Source of the DNA: Orlajensenia leifsoniae
GTDB lineage: Bacteria > Actinomycetota > Actinomycetes > Actinomycetales > Microbacteriaceae
Direction of reading: 5' to 3'
DNA: 64,000 bases
Assembly: GCF_004570845.1 (NCBI RefSeq)
Contig: NZ_SPQZ01000004.1
Location: 62,001-126,000, forward strand
In this document: one piece after another, positions 50,578-59,052 of the stretch
Position numbering within the stretch: position 1 is the first letter of the stretch
Layout: the number at the start of each line of letters is the position of its first letter
Notes under the pieces: model-generated
The model's input: the letters and a program-made list of their open reading frames with translations, nothing else
What the model was told of the DNA's origin: nothing
The model's database searches: none
Made by a program: the position numbers and the translations under genes

Positions 50578-53500
50578 TGAGCGGTCCACGTCTGGCACCA
50601 CCCCGCGTCCCGTCCGGCACCATCACGGTTCAGCCCCCGCCCGAGATCGCCCCGAGCGACGGGGGCGGCGGGCTGCTCAGCTCGATGCTGCCGATGCTCG
50701 GCTCGATCGGCGCCATCGTCATGGTGAGCGTCTCCAACACCGGACCGACGGGTTTCATCACCGGCGGCATGTTCCTGCTCTCGTCCCTCGGCTTCGTGGC
50801 CGTGAACGGATGGCGACAGCGGTCGCAGCGAACCTCGGCGACGCTGGCGGCCCGCCGCGAGTACCTGGCCTACCTCACCGAGCTGCGACGCACGGTGCGC
50901 GTGGCGTCGAAGCAGCAGCGCCGGGCCGGCAACTGGCAGCATCCGGCACCGTCGACCCTGCCGTTCATCGCCGAGGAGCGCACCCGCGTCTGGGAGCGCT
51001 CGCCCGGCGACGCCGACTTCCTCGCCGTGCGCGTCGGAACCAGCGACCAGCCGCTGTGCATCACGCTCGAGGCGCCTGAGCTTCCCCCTCTCGCGCAGCT
51101 CGACCCCGTGGCCGCATCCGCAGCCCATCGCTTCATGCTCACCCACGAGGTGCAGAAGGACCTGCCGCTCGGCGTGACCTTGCGCGACTTCGCCCGCATC
51201 GAGATCACAGGGGATGAGAACGAGTCGCGCGGGCTCGCCCGCGCCATGCTGCTGCACGCCGCGACCATGCACGATCCAGACAACCTGCAGATCGTCATCG
51301 CCGCCGAGGATGCAGCTCTCGGCCAGTGGGAGTGGGCCAAGTGGCTGCCGCACACCCACTCGCGTCAGTCGACCGACTCCCTCGGCGCCGCGCGCATGAT
51401 CGGCTCGAACGTCGCCGACCTCGCGGCCCTGATGCCCGCCGACGTGCGTGAGCGCCCGCGCTTCGCCCGCGACGGCTCGACACCCCTCACTCCGCACGTC
51501 GTCATCGTCACCGACGGCGCGCGCATCCCGCTGAGCGACGTGCTGCTCGCGGGCGACGGCACCTCGGGCGTCACCGTCATCGACCTGCCGGCACGCTGGG
51601 GCGACCTCGAGAACCAGAACGCCCTGCGCATAGCCTTCGATGCGGAGCGACCTGGTCGGGCCGAGCTGCTCACCCTGCAGATCCCGGCGCGCTCGTTCCA
51701 TCCCGACACCATCAGCATCGTGGAGGCCGAGGCCACGGCCCGTCGCCTGCTGCCGATGTTCTCCATGACGAGCACGGCCGTCGCCACGCGCTCCACCGCC
51801 AAGCAGGCCGATCTCGTCGACCTGCTCGGGTTGCCCGACGTGCGCGACATCGACTTCGACGTCTCGTGGCGACCCCGCCTCGAGCGCGACCGCCTGCGGG
51901 TGCCCATCGGCCAGGACACCAACGGTGCCCCGATCGTCCTCGACATCAAGGAATCGGCCCAGCAGGGCATGGGCCCGCACGGTGTGATGATCGGTGCGAC
52001 GGGATCCGGAAAGTCCGAGGTGCTCCGCACCCTCGTGCTGGCTCTCGCACTCACGCACTCGCCCGAGCAGCTCAACTTCGTGCTCGTCGACTTCAAGGGT
52101 GGAGCCACCTTCGCCGGCATGGCGGGCATGCCGCATGTCTCCGCCATCATCACGAACCTCGGTGACGAGATCTCGCTGGTCGACCGCTTCCAGGACGCCC
52201 TGCAGGGCGAGATCGTGCGCCGCCAGGAGCTGCTGCGCTCCTCGGGCAACTTCGCCAACGTCTCCGACTACGAGAAGGCCCGTCGGGGCGGACGCAGCGA
52301 GCTTCCCCCGCTGCCGTCGCTGCTCATCGTCGCCGACGAGTTCTCCGAGCTGCTGGCCGCCAAGCCCGAGTTCGTCGAGAGCTTCGTCAACATCGGCCGC
52401 GTCGGCCGCTCGCTCCAGGTGCACCTGCTGCTCGCCTCGCAGCGCCTCGAGGAGGGCAAGCTCCGCGGCCTCGATACCTACCTCTCGTACCGCATCGGTC
52501 TGCGCACCTTCTCGGCGGCCGAGTCGCGCACGATCCTCGGGGTACCCGACGCCTATACCCTGCCCCAGCAGCCCGGCGTCGGCTTCCTCAAGAGCGACAC
52601 CGAGACGATGACGCAGTTCCGTGCTGCCTACGTGTCTGCGCCGCCGCCCCGTCGTCGTCGTTCGGTCGACACCGGCCGCTCGGACTCCGGGGCGGCATCC
52701 GTCGAACTGTTCACGGCGGCGGCCGTGCACACGGAAGCTCCCGTCGAACCCGAACTCGACGCCCCCGTCGCGATCGAACCCGAGGAGTCGCGCAGCACCT
52801 TCGAGATCGCCGTGGCACGGATGTCGGGACGCGGCCCCGTCGCCCACCGCGTGTGGCTGCCGCCGCTCGAGGTTCCGGCGACGCTCGACCAGCTCTTCGG
52901 CGACCTCGCCGTCGACCCGACGCTCGGCCTCGTGTCGGCCCGCTGGCGCGGGGCCGGATCGCTCACCGTGCCGCTCGGCATCGTCGACGTGCCGCTCGAG
53001 CAGCGCCGCGAGAACCTCGTGGTGTCCCTCGGCGGTGCCGCCGGTCACATGGTCGTCGTCGGTGCGCCGCTGAGCGGCAAGAGCACGCTCGCGCGCACCA
53101 CGATGATCGCGCTCGCCCTCACCAACACCCCGCTCGAGGTGCAGTTCTTCGTGCTCGACTTCGGCGGTGGCGCCTTCTCCGGACTGCAGGGATTCCCGCA
53201 CCTGAGCGGGCTCGCCACCAGGTCGGAACCCGACGTCGTGCGCCGCACCGTGGCCGAGGTCACCGGCATCCTCAACGCCCGTGAGGTGTTCTTCCGGCAG
53301 AACGGCATCGACTCCATCGACACCTACCGGCAGCGTCGTGCCGCCGGTCAGGTCGACGACGGCTACGGCGACGTGTTCCTGGTCATCGACGGCTGGGGGA
53401 CCCTCCGCTCCGAGTTCGAGTCCCTCGAGGCGAGCATCCAGACCATCGCCGCCCGCGGCCTCACCTACGGCGTGCACATCGTGATCACGGCGGCCCGCTG

Positions 53501-54536
53501 GCTGGAGCTGCGGGCCAACATCAAGGACCTCATCGGTACCCGCATCGAGCTGCGCCTCGGAGACCCGAGCGACTCCGAGACCGACCGCAAGGCAGCGGCC
53601 AACGTCACGGCCATCCCGGGCCGCGGCCTGAGCCCCGCCGCCCTGCAGATGCTCACGGCCCTGCCGCGCATCGACGGGGTCGCGGCATCCGCGAGCCTGG
53701 CCGACGGCATCGACCACCTCACCGAGCACGTGCGCGCGGCCTGGACCGGGCCCGCCGGACCGAAGCTGCGCCTGCTGCCCGACAGCATCACGCTCGACGA
53801 GCTGCGCACGCTCGTGCCTGCCGCATCGACTGCATCACGCGAGATCGCGCTCGGAATCGACGAGGCCGACCTCGCGCCGTTCCTGATCGATCCCGCGGAG
53901 GAGCCGCACCTGTTCCTCTACGGCGATGCAGGCTCGGGCAAGTCGTCGATGCTGCGCAGCTACGCCAACGAGATCATGCGGCACTACGGCCCGAGCGAGG
54001 CCAAGATCTTCGTCGTCGACTACCGGCGCGCTCTCCTGGGCGACATCCCCGAGGAGTACCTCGGCGCCTATCTGAGCTCGCACGAGATGGCGTCGGGCGG
54101 CCTCGGCGAGCTGGCCGCGTTCTTCCAGAGCCGCATCCCGGGCCCCGACGTCTCACCGGAACAGCTGCGCGCCCGGTCGTGGTGGACCGGCGCCGAGGGC
54201 TTCATCCTCGTCGACGACTACGACCTCGTCGCCACCTCGCAGGGCAACCCGCTGGCCGCGCTCGCTCCGCTGCTCGCGCAGGCGGGCGATCTCGGCCTGC
54301 ACGTGATCCTCACGCGTCGGGCCGGTGGCGCCAGCCGAGCGGCGTACGACCCGATCATCCAGCGTCTCACCGACCTCGGCACCACCGGCATCCTGCTGAG
54401 TGGTAATCCCGAGGAGGGTCAGCTCATCGGCAAGGTCAAGGCCGTGCCCGCTGTTCCGGGTCGTGCGCAGATCGTCAGCCGCAGCCGCGGCGTGGTGGCG
54501 GCGCAGCTCGCCTGGGTGCCCCCGCGCTACAGCTGA
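50577..54536 (+). CDS. eccC: Type VII secretion motor ATPase EccC
   Basis: A 1,319-residue FtsK/SpoIIIE-type motor with EccCa and EccCb fused. An N-terminal pair of membrane helices (about 28-75) is followed by a stalk and three ATPase domains: Walker A GATGSGKS (473-480) with VLVDFKGGATF, GAPLSGKS (829-836) with FFVLDFGGGAFSG, and GDAGSGKS (1116-1123) with FVVDYRRALLG. All three Walker A motifs are intact. It binds WXG substrates through the C-terminal domains and drives export. Start overlaps the RDD-FHA stop (TGATG). Last gene of the rightward arm. Confidence 0.95.
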   Translation: MSGPRLAPPRVPSGTITVQPPPEIAPSDGGGGLLSSMLPMLGSIGAIVMVSVSNTGPTGFITGGMFLLSSLGFVAVNGWRQRSQRTSATLAARREYLAYLTELRRTVRVASKQQRRAGNWQHPAPSTLPFIAEERTRVWERSPGDADFLAVRVGTSDQPLCITLEAPELPPLAQLDPVAASAAHRFMLTHEVQKDLPLGVTLRDFARIEITGDENESRGLARAMLLHAATMHDPDNLQIVIAAEDAALGQWEWAKWLPHTHSRQSTDSLGAARMIGSNVADLAALMPADVRERPRFARDGSTPLTPHVVIVTDGARIPLSDVLLAGDGTSGVTVIDLPARWGDLENQNALRIAFDAERPGRAELLTLQIPARSFHPDTISIVEAEATARRLLPMFSMTSTAVATRSTAKQADLVDLLGLPDVRDIDFDVSWRPRLERDRLRVPIGQDTNGAPIVLDIKESAQQGMGPHGVMIGATGSGKSEVLRTLVLALALTHSPEQLNFVLVDFKGGATFAGMAGMPHVSAIITNLGDEISLVDRFQDALQGEIVRRQELLRSSGNFANVSDYEKARRGGRSELPPLPSLLIVADEFSELLAAKPEFVESFVNIGRVGRSLQVHLLLASQRLEEGKLRGLDTYLSYRIGLRTFSAAESRTILGVPDAYTLPQQPGVGFLKSDTETMTQFRAAYVSAPPPRRRRSVDTGRSDSGAASVELFTAAAVHTEAPVEPELDAPVAIEPEESRSTFEIAVARMSGRGPVAHRVWLPPLEVPATLDQLFGDLAVDPTLGLVSARWRGAGSLTVPLGIVDVPLEQRRENLVVSLGGAAGHMVVVGAPLSGKSTLARTTMIALALTNTPLEVQFFVLDFGGGAFSGLQGFPHLSGLATRSEPDVVRRTVAEVTGILNAREVFFRQNGIDSIDTYRQRRAAGQVDDGYGDVFLVIDGWGTLRSEFESLEASIQTIAARGLTYGVHIVITAARWLELRANIKDLIGTRIELRLGDPSDSETDRKAAANVTAIPGRGLSPAALQMLTALPRIDGVAASASLADGIDHLTEHVRAAWTGPAGPKLRLLPDSITLDELRTLVPAASTASREIALGIDEADLAPFLIDPAEEPHLFLYGDAGSGKSSMLRSYANEIMRHYGPSEAKIFVVDYRRALLGDIPEEYLGAYLSSHEMASGGLGELAAFFQSRIPGPDVSPEQLRARSWWTGAEGFILVDDYDLVATSQGNPLAALAPLLAQAGDLGLHVILTRRAGGASRAAYDPIIQRLTDLGTTGILLSGNPEEGQLIGKVKAVPAVPGRAQIVSRSRGVVAAQLAWVPPRYS

Positions 54537-54541
54537 GGCCT

Positions 54542-54567
54542 CGCGGGTGCCGCAGGCGGCATCCGCG
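54542..54567. terminator. Bidirectional terminator between eccC and the WXG100 gene
   Basis: CGCGGGTGCCG pairs with CGGCATCCGCG (one G-U) around the loop CAGG, starting six bases after the eccC stop and ending ten bases from the convergent gene's stop. Confidence 0.55.
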
Positions 54568-54576
54568 GGTCTCGCG

Positions 54577-54870
54577 TCAGAACGACCAGACGCGCGCGTG
54601 CGCCTCGTCCATGGCGCGGAAGCGCTTCGTGCCGGAGGAGGCGACGGCCGACACGTCGCGGGCGGCCTTCTCCATGATGCGGATCGACCGATCCCAGTCG
54701 CGGTGAGCCCGGTCGTAGGCGTCGGAAGCCTCACCCGACCACTCGGTGCGGAGTACGGCCGCCCGGCGCTCGAGGTCGTCGAGCAGGCGCTGCATCTCGT
54801 CGATGGCCGCCTCGATGCGGGCGACGGATGCCTCGATGACGGTGTCTTCCACTCGGATCTCGCGGCTCAT
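54577..54870 (-). CDS. WXG100 family secretion protein 3
   Basis: A 97-residue helical hairpin. LRTEWSGEASDAYDRAHRDW holds the W-S-G turn followed by the second helix. Its C-terminus (EAHARVWSF) lacks a YxxxD signal. It is encoded opposite to eccC at the end of a minus-strand group of secretion-related genes, so it may pair with the large WXG protein encoded upstream rather than with the first WXG100 couple. Confidence 0.9.
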   Translation of the reverse strand: MSREIRVEDTVIEASVARIEAAIDEMQRLLDDLERRAAVLRTEWSGEASDAYDRAHRDWDRSIRIMEKAARDVSAVASSGTKRFRAMDEAHARVWSF

Positions 54871-54930
54871 GATCGTTCCTTCGGTGTCGGTTGCGGGGTC
54901 GCGCTGCGTGCTGCGCGCGAACTCTTCGCG

Positions 54931-55389
54931 CTACTTCTTCTCGGTGCAGTCGAGGTCGCCCGTGAGGGTCGCCGCGCCGTCCAGGGCGACGGTGGGGAGC
55001 CCCGAGTCGTCCAGCGGGCCGACGCCTCCCACGACGCCGTCGAAGGAGACCCCGTCCTCGGTGGCGGTGAACGGCTTGCCCGAGGTGAACCAGAGGTCGT
55101 CGGTCACCTGCAGCGTCACGATCACGCTCTCGTACGAGCCGCCGTCGGCGTTGGCGACGAAGGGGAGCGGGTCGTCGCCGTTCCGCGCGGCCGTCGTCGA
55201 GTAGAAGACGCGCTCACCCAGGGTCTGGCAGGCGAGCCCGGGAATCGCGACGTCGGCGCTCTTCGCGTCGCCGTCGATCGTGTAGTCGACCGTCACCGAC
55301 TGGGGCTGCGACGCCGCGCCCGAGCATCCGGTGAGTCCGAGGAGGAGGACGCCCGCGGCTCCGGCGGCGAGGATCCGATCAGCGCGCAC
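54931..55389 (-). CDS. Lipoprotein, LpqH-like in pattern
   Basis: A 152-residue lipoprotein with lipobox LLGLTGC (Cys near 22). The mature part is a small beta-rich domain with two further cysteines (IPGLACQTLG and LDCTEKK) that could form a disulfide, reminiscent of the 19-kDa antigen LpqH group, a tentative comparison. Start is GTG 55389, 11 bases inside the end of the upstream gene. In the secretion accessory group; role unknown. Confidence 0.8.
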   Translation of the reverse strand: MRADRILAAGAAGVLLLGLTGCSGAASQPQSVTVDYTIDGDAKSADVAIPGLACQTLGERVFYSTTAARNGDDPLPFVANADGGSYESVIVTLQVTDDLWFTSGKPFTATEDGVSFDGVVGGVGPLDDSGLPTVALDGAATLTGDLDCTEKK

Positions 55390-55765
55390 CGGCCGAGCCT
55401 CCCGTCGATCCGTCGGGGCGACCAGTGCCCGGCGGGCGTCCGGCGCGGATGTCGACGCGGAACGCCTCGCGCTCGGCGGGGTCCATCGCGGCGAGGTACT
55501 CCTGCAGCGACTGGCCGGCCTTCTCCAGCAGGGGCTGGAACTGCGGCAGGTCCATCATGTCGCGGGCGCTGCGGCGGCCGTCGAGCACGTCCTGGGCGAA
55601 CCGCTGGATCGCCGGGTCGACGGGTGCGAAGCGCAGGCGCTCCATCGAGTCGCGCAGCATCCGTCCGGTCGGGCTTCCCGGATCGATCGTGGGGAGCATC
55701 CGTGGCCCGTCGGAGGGGTCCGAGCCGTTGGGCGCCGTCGTGGGGTCGAGAGGAGGTTCGTTCAT
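55379..55765 (-). CDS. Small acidic protein of the secretion accessory group
   Basis: A 128-residue protein not assigned to a family. Disordered, Pro-rich ends flank a helical middle (TGRMLRDSMERLRFAPVDPA, then AIQRFAQDVLDGRRSARDMM). No signal peptide or membrane segment, so probably cytoplasmic; a chaperone-like partner for the WXG protein encoded just upstream is possible. ATG 55765 shares one base with the previous stop (TGATG), which sets the start; its end overlaps the lipoprotein start. Confidence 0.78.
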   Translation of the reverse strand: MNEPPLDPTTAPNGSDPSDGPRMLPTIDPGSPTGRMLRDSMERLRFAPVDPAIQRFAQDVLDGRRSARDMMDLPQFQPLLEKAGQSLQEYLAAMDPAEREAFRVDIRAGRPPGTGRPDGSTGGSAGAR

Positions 55766-56835
55766 CACACCGTGGGGTTGTCGTAGGGAAGGGGCTTGGG
55801 GAGCTCGACGCCACCGGCGAGGAACTGGGCGAAGACGGCCACGCCCGCGCCGAGGGCGTCGAAGAACAGCAGGGCGCTCTGCACGACGTCGTAGGCCTCG
55901 TGGGCGAGCCACGCCATGTAGGCGAGGGTGCCGGTGCCCGCGAGGTAGCCGATGACGGTGCCGACGACGGTCTCGACCAGCACGGTGCCCGCGATGTAGA
56001 AGAAGGCGGCGGCGATGGCGGCGTCGAGGATCTGGGCGAACAGGTCTGCCACGAGGGCCGCGGTGTCGTGCATGCCGCGGGCGACGACCTCGAACTCGGG
56101 GGCCAGCGTGCCGATCTCGTCACCGGCCTCGCGCACCAGGCGGGCCATCTCGGTGAAGAAGGCGTTCGCCGCGTCTGCGCCCTGGCCGGTCCACGTGTTC
56201 GCTCCCACCGACATGGCGTAGCCGATGTTCTCGGATTGGGAGACGTGGTAGCCCTTCAGGCTCTCCAGGGCGTGGGTGACGCGGAACAGCGAGTTCCAGT
56301 CGCCGGAGAACTTCTTCGAGATCTCGTCGAGGTAGTTCCAGTCGAAGATCCAGTCCAGAATCTGCGCGACCACGGTCGACGGACTCAGCCAGTCCGTCGT
56401 CAGGATGACGCTCACCAGGTCCGAGGGCGGCTCGCCTGCGGGCGTCACGAGCGCGTCGCCGGGCGGAGACGGCTTCACGTAGACCGCCCTGCTCGTCGGA
56501 ACCGACATCGGCGTGCCTCGTTCGACGGGCTCGGGGTAGGCGGCGTCGAGGTCGCGTTCGATGGCATCGTCGAGCTCGATCGACCGGGTCGCCGTCGCGT
56601 CGAGCTCGTCGGCCGAGAGGTCGAGCGAGTTCGCGAGGTCGGTGAGGTAGGGCCGGATGGCGTCCTTGGTCTGGTTCGCCGCATCGAGGGCCTTCGCGAA
56701 CAGGAAGGCCGTGTCGACGATCGTGAGGCTGAGGTTCGTCGCGACGTAGCTCGTCGCGGGCGGAACGGCATCGGACAGGGTGCGCAGGGTCTTCGCGTGG
56801 GTGTTCAGCGCAGACGGGTCGATCGCGAAGGCCAC
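55765..56835 (-). CDS. Large WXG-containing type VII substrate candidate
   Basis: A 356-residue protein. The N-terminal 100 residues are helical and ESAT-6-like in length (MAFAIDPSALNTHAKTLRTL). A second hairpin carries the turn ANTWTGQGADAANAFF (Trp215-Thr-Gly217). Residues about 255-335 are hydrophobic (AAIAAAFFYIAGTVLVETVV) and could insert in a membrane. No toxin domain is recognised. It resembles the secretion modules of larger LXG/WXG effectors but ends without a cargo. Encoded upstream of its probable partners in the minus-strand group. Confidence 0.78.
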   Translation of the reverse strand: MAFAIDPSALNTHAKTLRTLSDAVPPATSYVATNLSLTIVDTAFLFAKALDAANQTKDAIRPYLTDLANSLDLSADELDATATRSIELDDAIERDLDAAYPEPVERGTPMSVPTSRAVYVKPSPPGDALVTPAGEPPSDLVSVILTTDWLSPSTVVAQILDWIFDWNYLDEISKKFSGDWNSLFRVTHALESLKGYHVSQSENIGYAMSVGANTWTGQGADAANAFFTEMARLVREAGDEIGTLAPEFEVVARGMHDTAALVADLFAQILDAAIAAAFFYIAGTVLVETVVGTVIGYLAGTGTLAYMAWLAHEAYDVVQSALLFFDALGAGVAVFAQFLAGGVELPKPLPYDNPTV

Positions 56836-56895
56836 AGACGTCCTCTCGGTTCCGGTCGGAGGACGCGCGAATGATCGCTTCCCCCGAGAATCAAC

Positions 56896-57192
56896 CTACC
56901 TGTCCGATTCGCGTTCCGCGTCGTCCGCCGCCCGCCAGCCCACGATTGCGATGAACACCCCGGTCACCCCGGCGAGCAGGGCGAGCACGGCCGTGAGGCC
57001 GATCGCGAACCAGGCCGGTGCGGCCCCACCGGTGCGGTTCGCCCCACCGCTGCCGACGACGGTCGAGAGGTCGCCGCCGGCGCGCGCGGCGATCACGACC
57101 GCGGCCACGGCGCACAGCACTCCCACGATCACGAACACGCCGCCGACCACGATCGAGCGCACCTTCGACGGCGCCCTCCGCTCGCCCGTCAC
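56896..57192 (-). CDS. Small two-helix membrane protein
   Basis: A 98-residue protein with two hydrophobic helices (IVVGGVFVIVGVLCAVAAVV and AIGLTAVLALLAGVTGVFIA) separated by a Gly/Asn-rich loop. Start GTG 57192 overlaps the stop of the oxidoreductase gene by four bases, so the two are coupled, while 60 bases separate it from the WXG gene downstream. No family recognised. Confidence 0.75.
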   Translation of the reverse strand: MTGERRAPSKVRSIVVGGVFVIVGVLCAVAAVVIAARAGGDLSTVVGSGGANRTGGAAPAWFAIGLTAVLALLAGVTGVFIAIVGWRAADDAERESDR

Positions 57193-58184
57193 AGCGTGGG
57201 TTCCTCGGCCACGCGGATGACGACCTTGCCTCGCACATGCCCGCCCTCGACTGCGCGCTGGGCGTCGGCGCCGTCCTCGAGGTCGAACTCGCTGTCGACG
57301 TGCACCGTCACGGCGCCCGATTCCAGGAGCGCTGCGATCTCGGCGAGCACGCGCCCGTCAGCTGGCACGTTGTAGCCGGTGGCACGGATGCCGCGAGCTG
57401 CGGCATCCGCCTGCATCGTCGGCCAGCTCCCCGTCGGTGCGTTCACCAGCCGCCCGCCTTCGCGCAGGACCTCGAGCGAGCGCGTGCCGGTGTGGTCGTG
57501 CACGTTGCCGATGAGGTCGATGACGACGTCGATGTCGCTCACGACATCCTCGAAGCGCTGACTGGCGTAGTCGATGGTCTCCTGGGCGCCGAGCTCTCGC
57601 AGGAAGCCCGCGTTGGCGGCTGACGCCGTGGCGACGACGTGGGCTCCAGCGATGGCCGCGAACTGCACGGCGAAGTGGCCGACCCCCCCGGCACCGGCAT
57701 GCACCAGCACCCTGTCGCCGGCGCCGATCCCGGCCAGCTGCACCATGCCCCACGCGGTCTGCGCGGCGACGGGAACCGCGGCGGCCTCGACGTGGCTGAG
57801 GGTCGCGGGCTTGACGGCGAGGGCGGTCGAGGCGACGGTCACGAACTCGGCGAAGCTGCCGCCGACGCGCGGTACGCGTCCCATGCCGAAGACGGGAGTG
57901 CCGACCGGGAACGGATGCTGCGCATAGGGCACCGCGGCGACGACGCCCGAGAAGTCCGAGCCGCCGATGAACGGGAACGAGCTGATCGCTGCGGATGAGC
58001 CGCGCCCCGAGCGGGTCTTCACGTCGATCGGGTTCACGCTCGCCGCGACGACGCGCACGAGCACTTCGTCGGCGATGCGCAACGGCACGGCGACGTCGGC
58101 GAGGCGCAGTTCATCGACGGCGCCGAGGCGGTCGACGACGAGGGCGCGCATGGTCTCGGGAATGGATTCCGGCATGGAATTCAT
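57189..58184 (-). CDS. Quinone oxidoreductase-like NADP-dependent enzyme
   Basis: A 331-residue medium-chain dehydrogenase/reductase without the structural zinc cysteines. The substrate domain contains VNPIDVKTRSG and the Rossmann motif is VLVHAGAGGVGHFAVQFA. Members reduce quinones or enones with NADPH; substrate unknown. ATG 58184 follows GAAGGGGG; ATG 58175 is an alternative. Probably co-transcribed with the small membrane protein. Confidence 0.9.
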   Translation of the reverse strand: MNSMPESIPETMRALVVDRLGAVDELRLADVAVPLRIADEVLVRVVAASVNPIDVKTRSGRGSSAAISSFPFIGGSDFSGVVAAVPYAQHPFPVGTPVFGMGRVPRVGGSFAEFVTVASTALAVKPATLSHVEAAAVPVAAQTAWGMVQLAGIGAGDRVLVHAGAGGVGHFAVQFAAIAGAHVVATASAANAGFLRELGAQETIDYASQRFEDVVSDIDVVIDLIGNVHDHTGTRSLEVLREGGRLVNAPTGSWPTMQADAAARGIRATGYNVPADGRVLAEIAALLESGAVTVHVDSEFDLEDGADAQRAVEGGHVRGKVVIRVAEEPTL

Positions 58185-58221
58185 TCTGCCCCCTTCGCCC
58201 GCTGAGGCCCCTCCGCCTGCC

Positions 58222-58263
58222 CCGCTGGCAGAGGCACGGGAGCGAAGCGAGCGCGCCGAAGCC
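58222..58263. repeat. 42-base direct repeat, copy 1
   Basis: Begins CCGCTGGCAGAGGCACGGG and ends GCGCGCCGAAGCC, identical over 42 bases to the element at 59800-59841. It lies in the 109-base gap between the oxidoreductase start and the hydrolase stop. The core GAGCGAAGCGAGCGC is partly palindromic. Confidence 0.85.
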
Positions 58264-58293
58264 ACCACCAGCAGGCGCTGCCGCGAGCACCGC

Positions 58294-59052
58294 CTACGCC
58301 GCCAGCCACGTCCCGAAGGCGGCCCGCAGAGCCGTGAGCTGTGCCGCTTGGCCGTCATCGCGCGCCGGCAGTCGTGTGAGGGGCGAGCCGAGGGCACCGG
58401 CCCACTGCTCGGCGACGGGGAACGGATGCACGGGGTCGCGGGGCGCTCCGATGACGGCCGTCGGCATCCGTGCCCCCAGCGATGCCAGCTCCGCCTCGGA
58501 CTCGAAGGCGCGATTGCGCGGCACCTCGACGAGCCGCACGGCCCGGTCGACGGCCAGGGGATAGCGGAACTGGGCGAGCAGGCCGGCGCCGCCGAGCGGC
58601 GACGCGTCGACGGCACTGCGATAGGCCGGCGTCTCGCGGAACAGGACCTGCCCCTCGACCGGTCCCACATCGTGCAGCAGTTGACCGATCACGGGGAAGG
58701 CGCGCAGGTTCTCGGGCATCGACCTGTGGGTGAACGACGGACGCACGAACAGCGCCCGGTCGATGCGGATGCGGCCCGCCAGCGCCATCCGCAGCGCGAG
58801 AGCGGCCCCCATCGACACCCCGACGACGGTCAGGGGGTCATCGTGGGCGGTGCCGAGTGACGCCTCGAGCTCCCGGGCCATCCCGTCGAGGGTGAAGTCC
58901 GACGGGGCGCCGACGAGGGGCGAGGCGCCGTGGGCGCGCGCATCGGGCGCGATCACCCGCTCACCCGGGGCGAGCTTCGCCAGCACAGGCCCGAAGACGT
59001 CGAGCATGTACTGCCGGTCGGAGCCCAGCCCGTGCAGGAGCAGGACCGTCAT
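58294..59052 (-). CDS. Alpha/beta hydrolase
   Basis: A 252-residue hydrolase. The N-terminal HGLGSDRQ oxyanion loop, nucleophile elbow GVSMGAA (Ser near residue 80) and a late acid/His region (GAPRDPVHPF) fit the fold. Substrate unknown. ATG 59052 overlaps the nuclease stop by four bases, so the two are co-translated; this fixes the start in a longer open frame. Confidence 0.87.
   Translation of the reverse strand: MTVLLLHGLGSDRQYMLDVFGPVLAKLAPGERVIAPDARAHGASPLVGAPSDFTLDGMARELEASLGTAHDDPLTVVGVSMGAALALRMALAGRIRIDRALFVRPSFTHRSMPENLRAFPVIGQLLHDVGPVEGQVLFRETPAYRSAVDASPLGGAGLLAQFRYPLAVDRAVRLVEVPRNRAFESEAELASLGARMPTAVIGAPRDPVHPFPVAEQWAGALGSPLTRLPARDDGQAAQLTALRAAFGTWLAA

Noticed and set aside
50184-53729. 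Minus-strand frame of over 1,100 codons opposite eccC
   Set aside because: Composition is typical of third-position GC shadowing; eccC on the other strand has three intact ATPase domains.
55379-55912. Longer version of the small acidic protein starting at 55912
   Set aside because: The added N-terminus would overlap the WXG gene extensively and reads as Arg-rich shadow; the ATG at 55765 forms a TGATG overlap.
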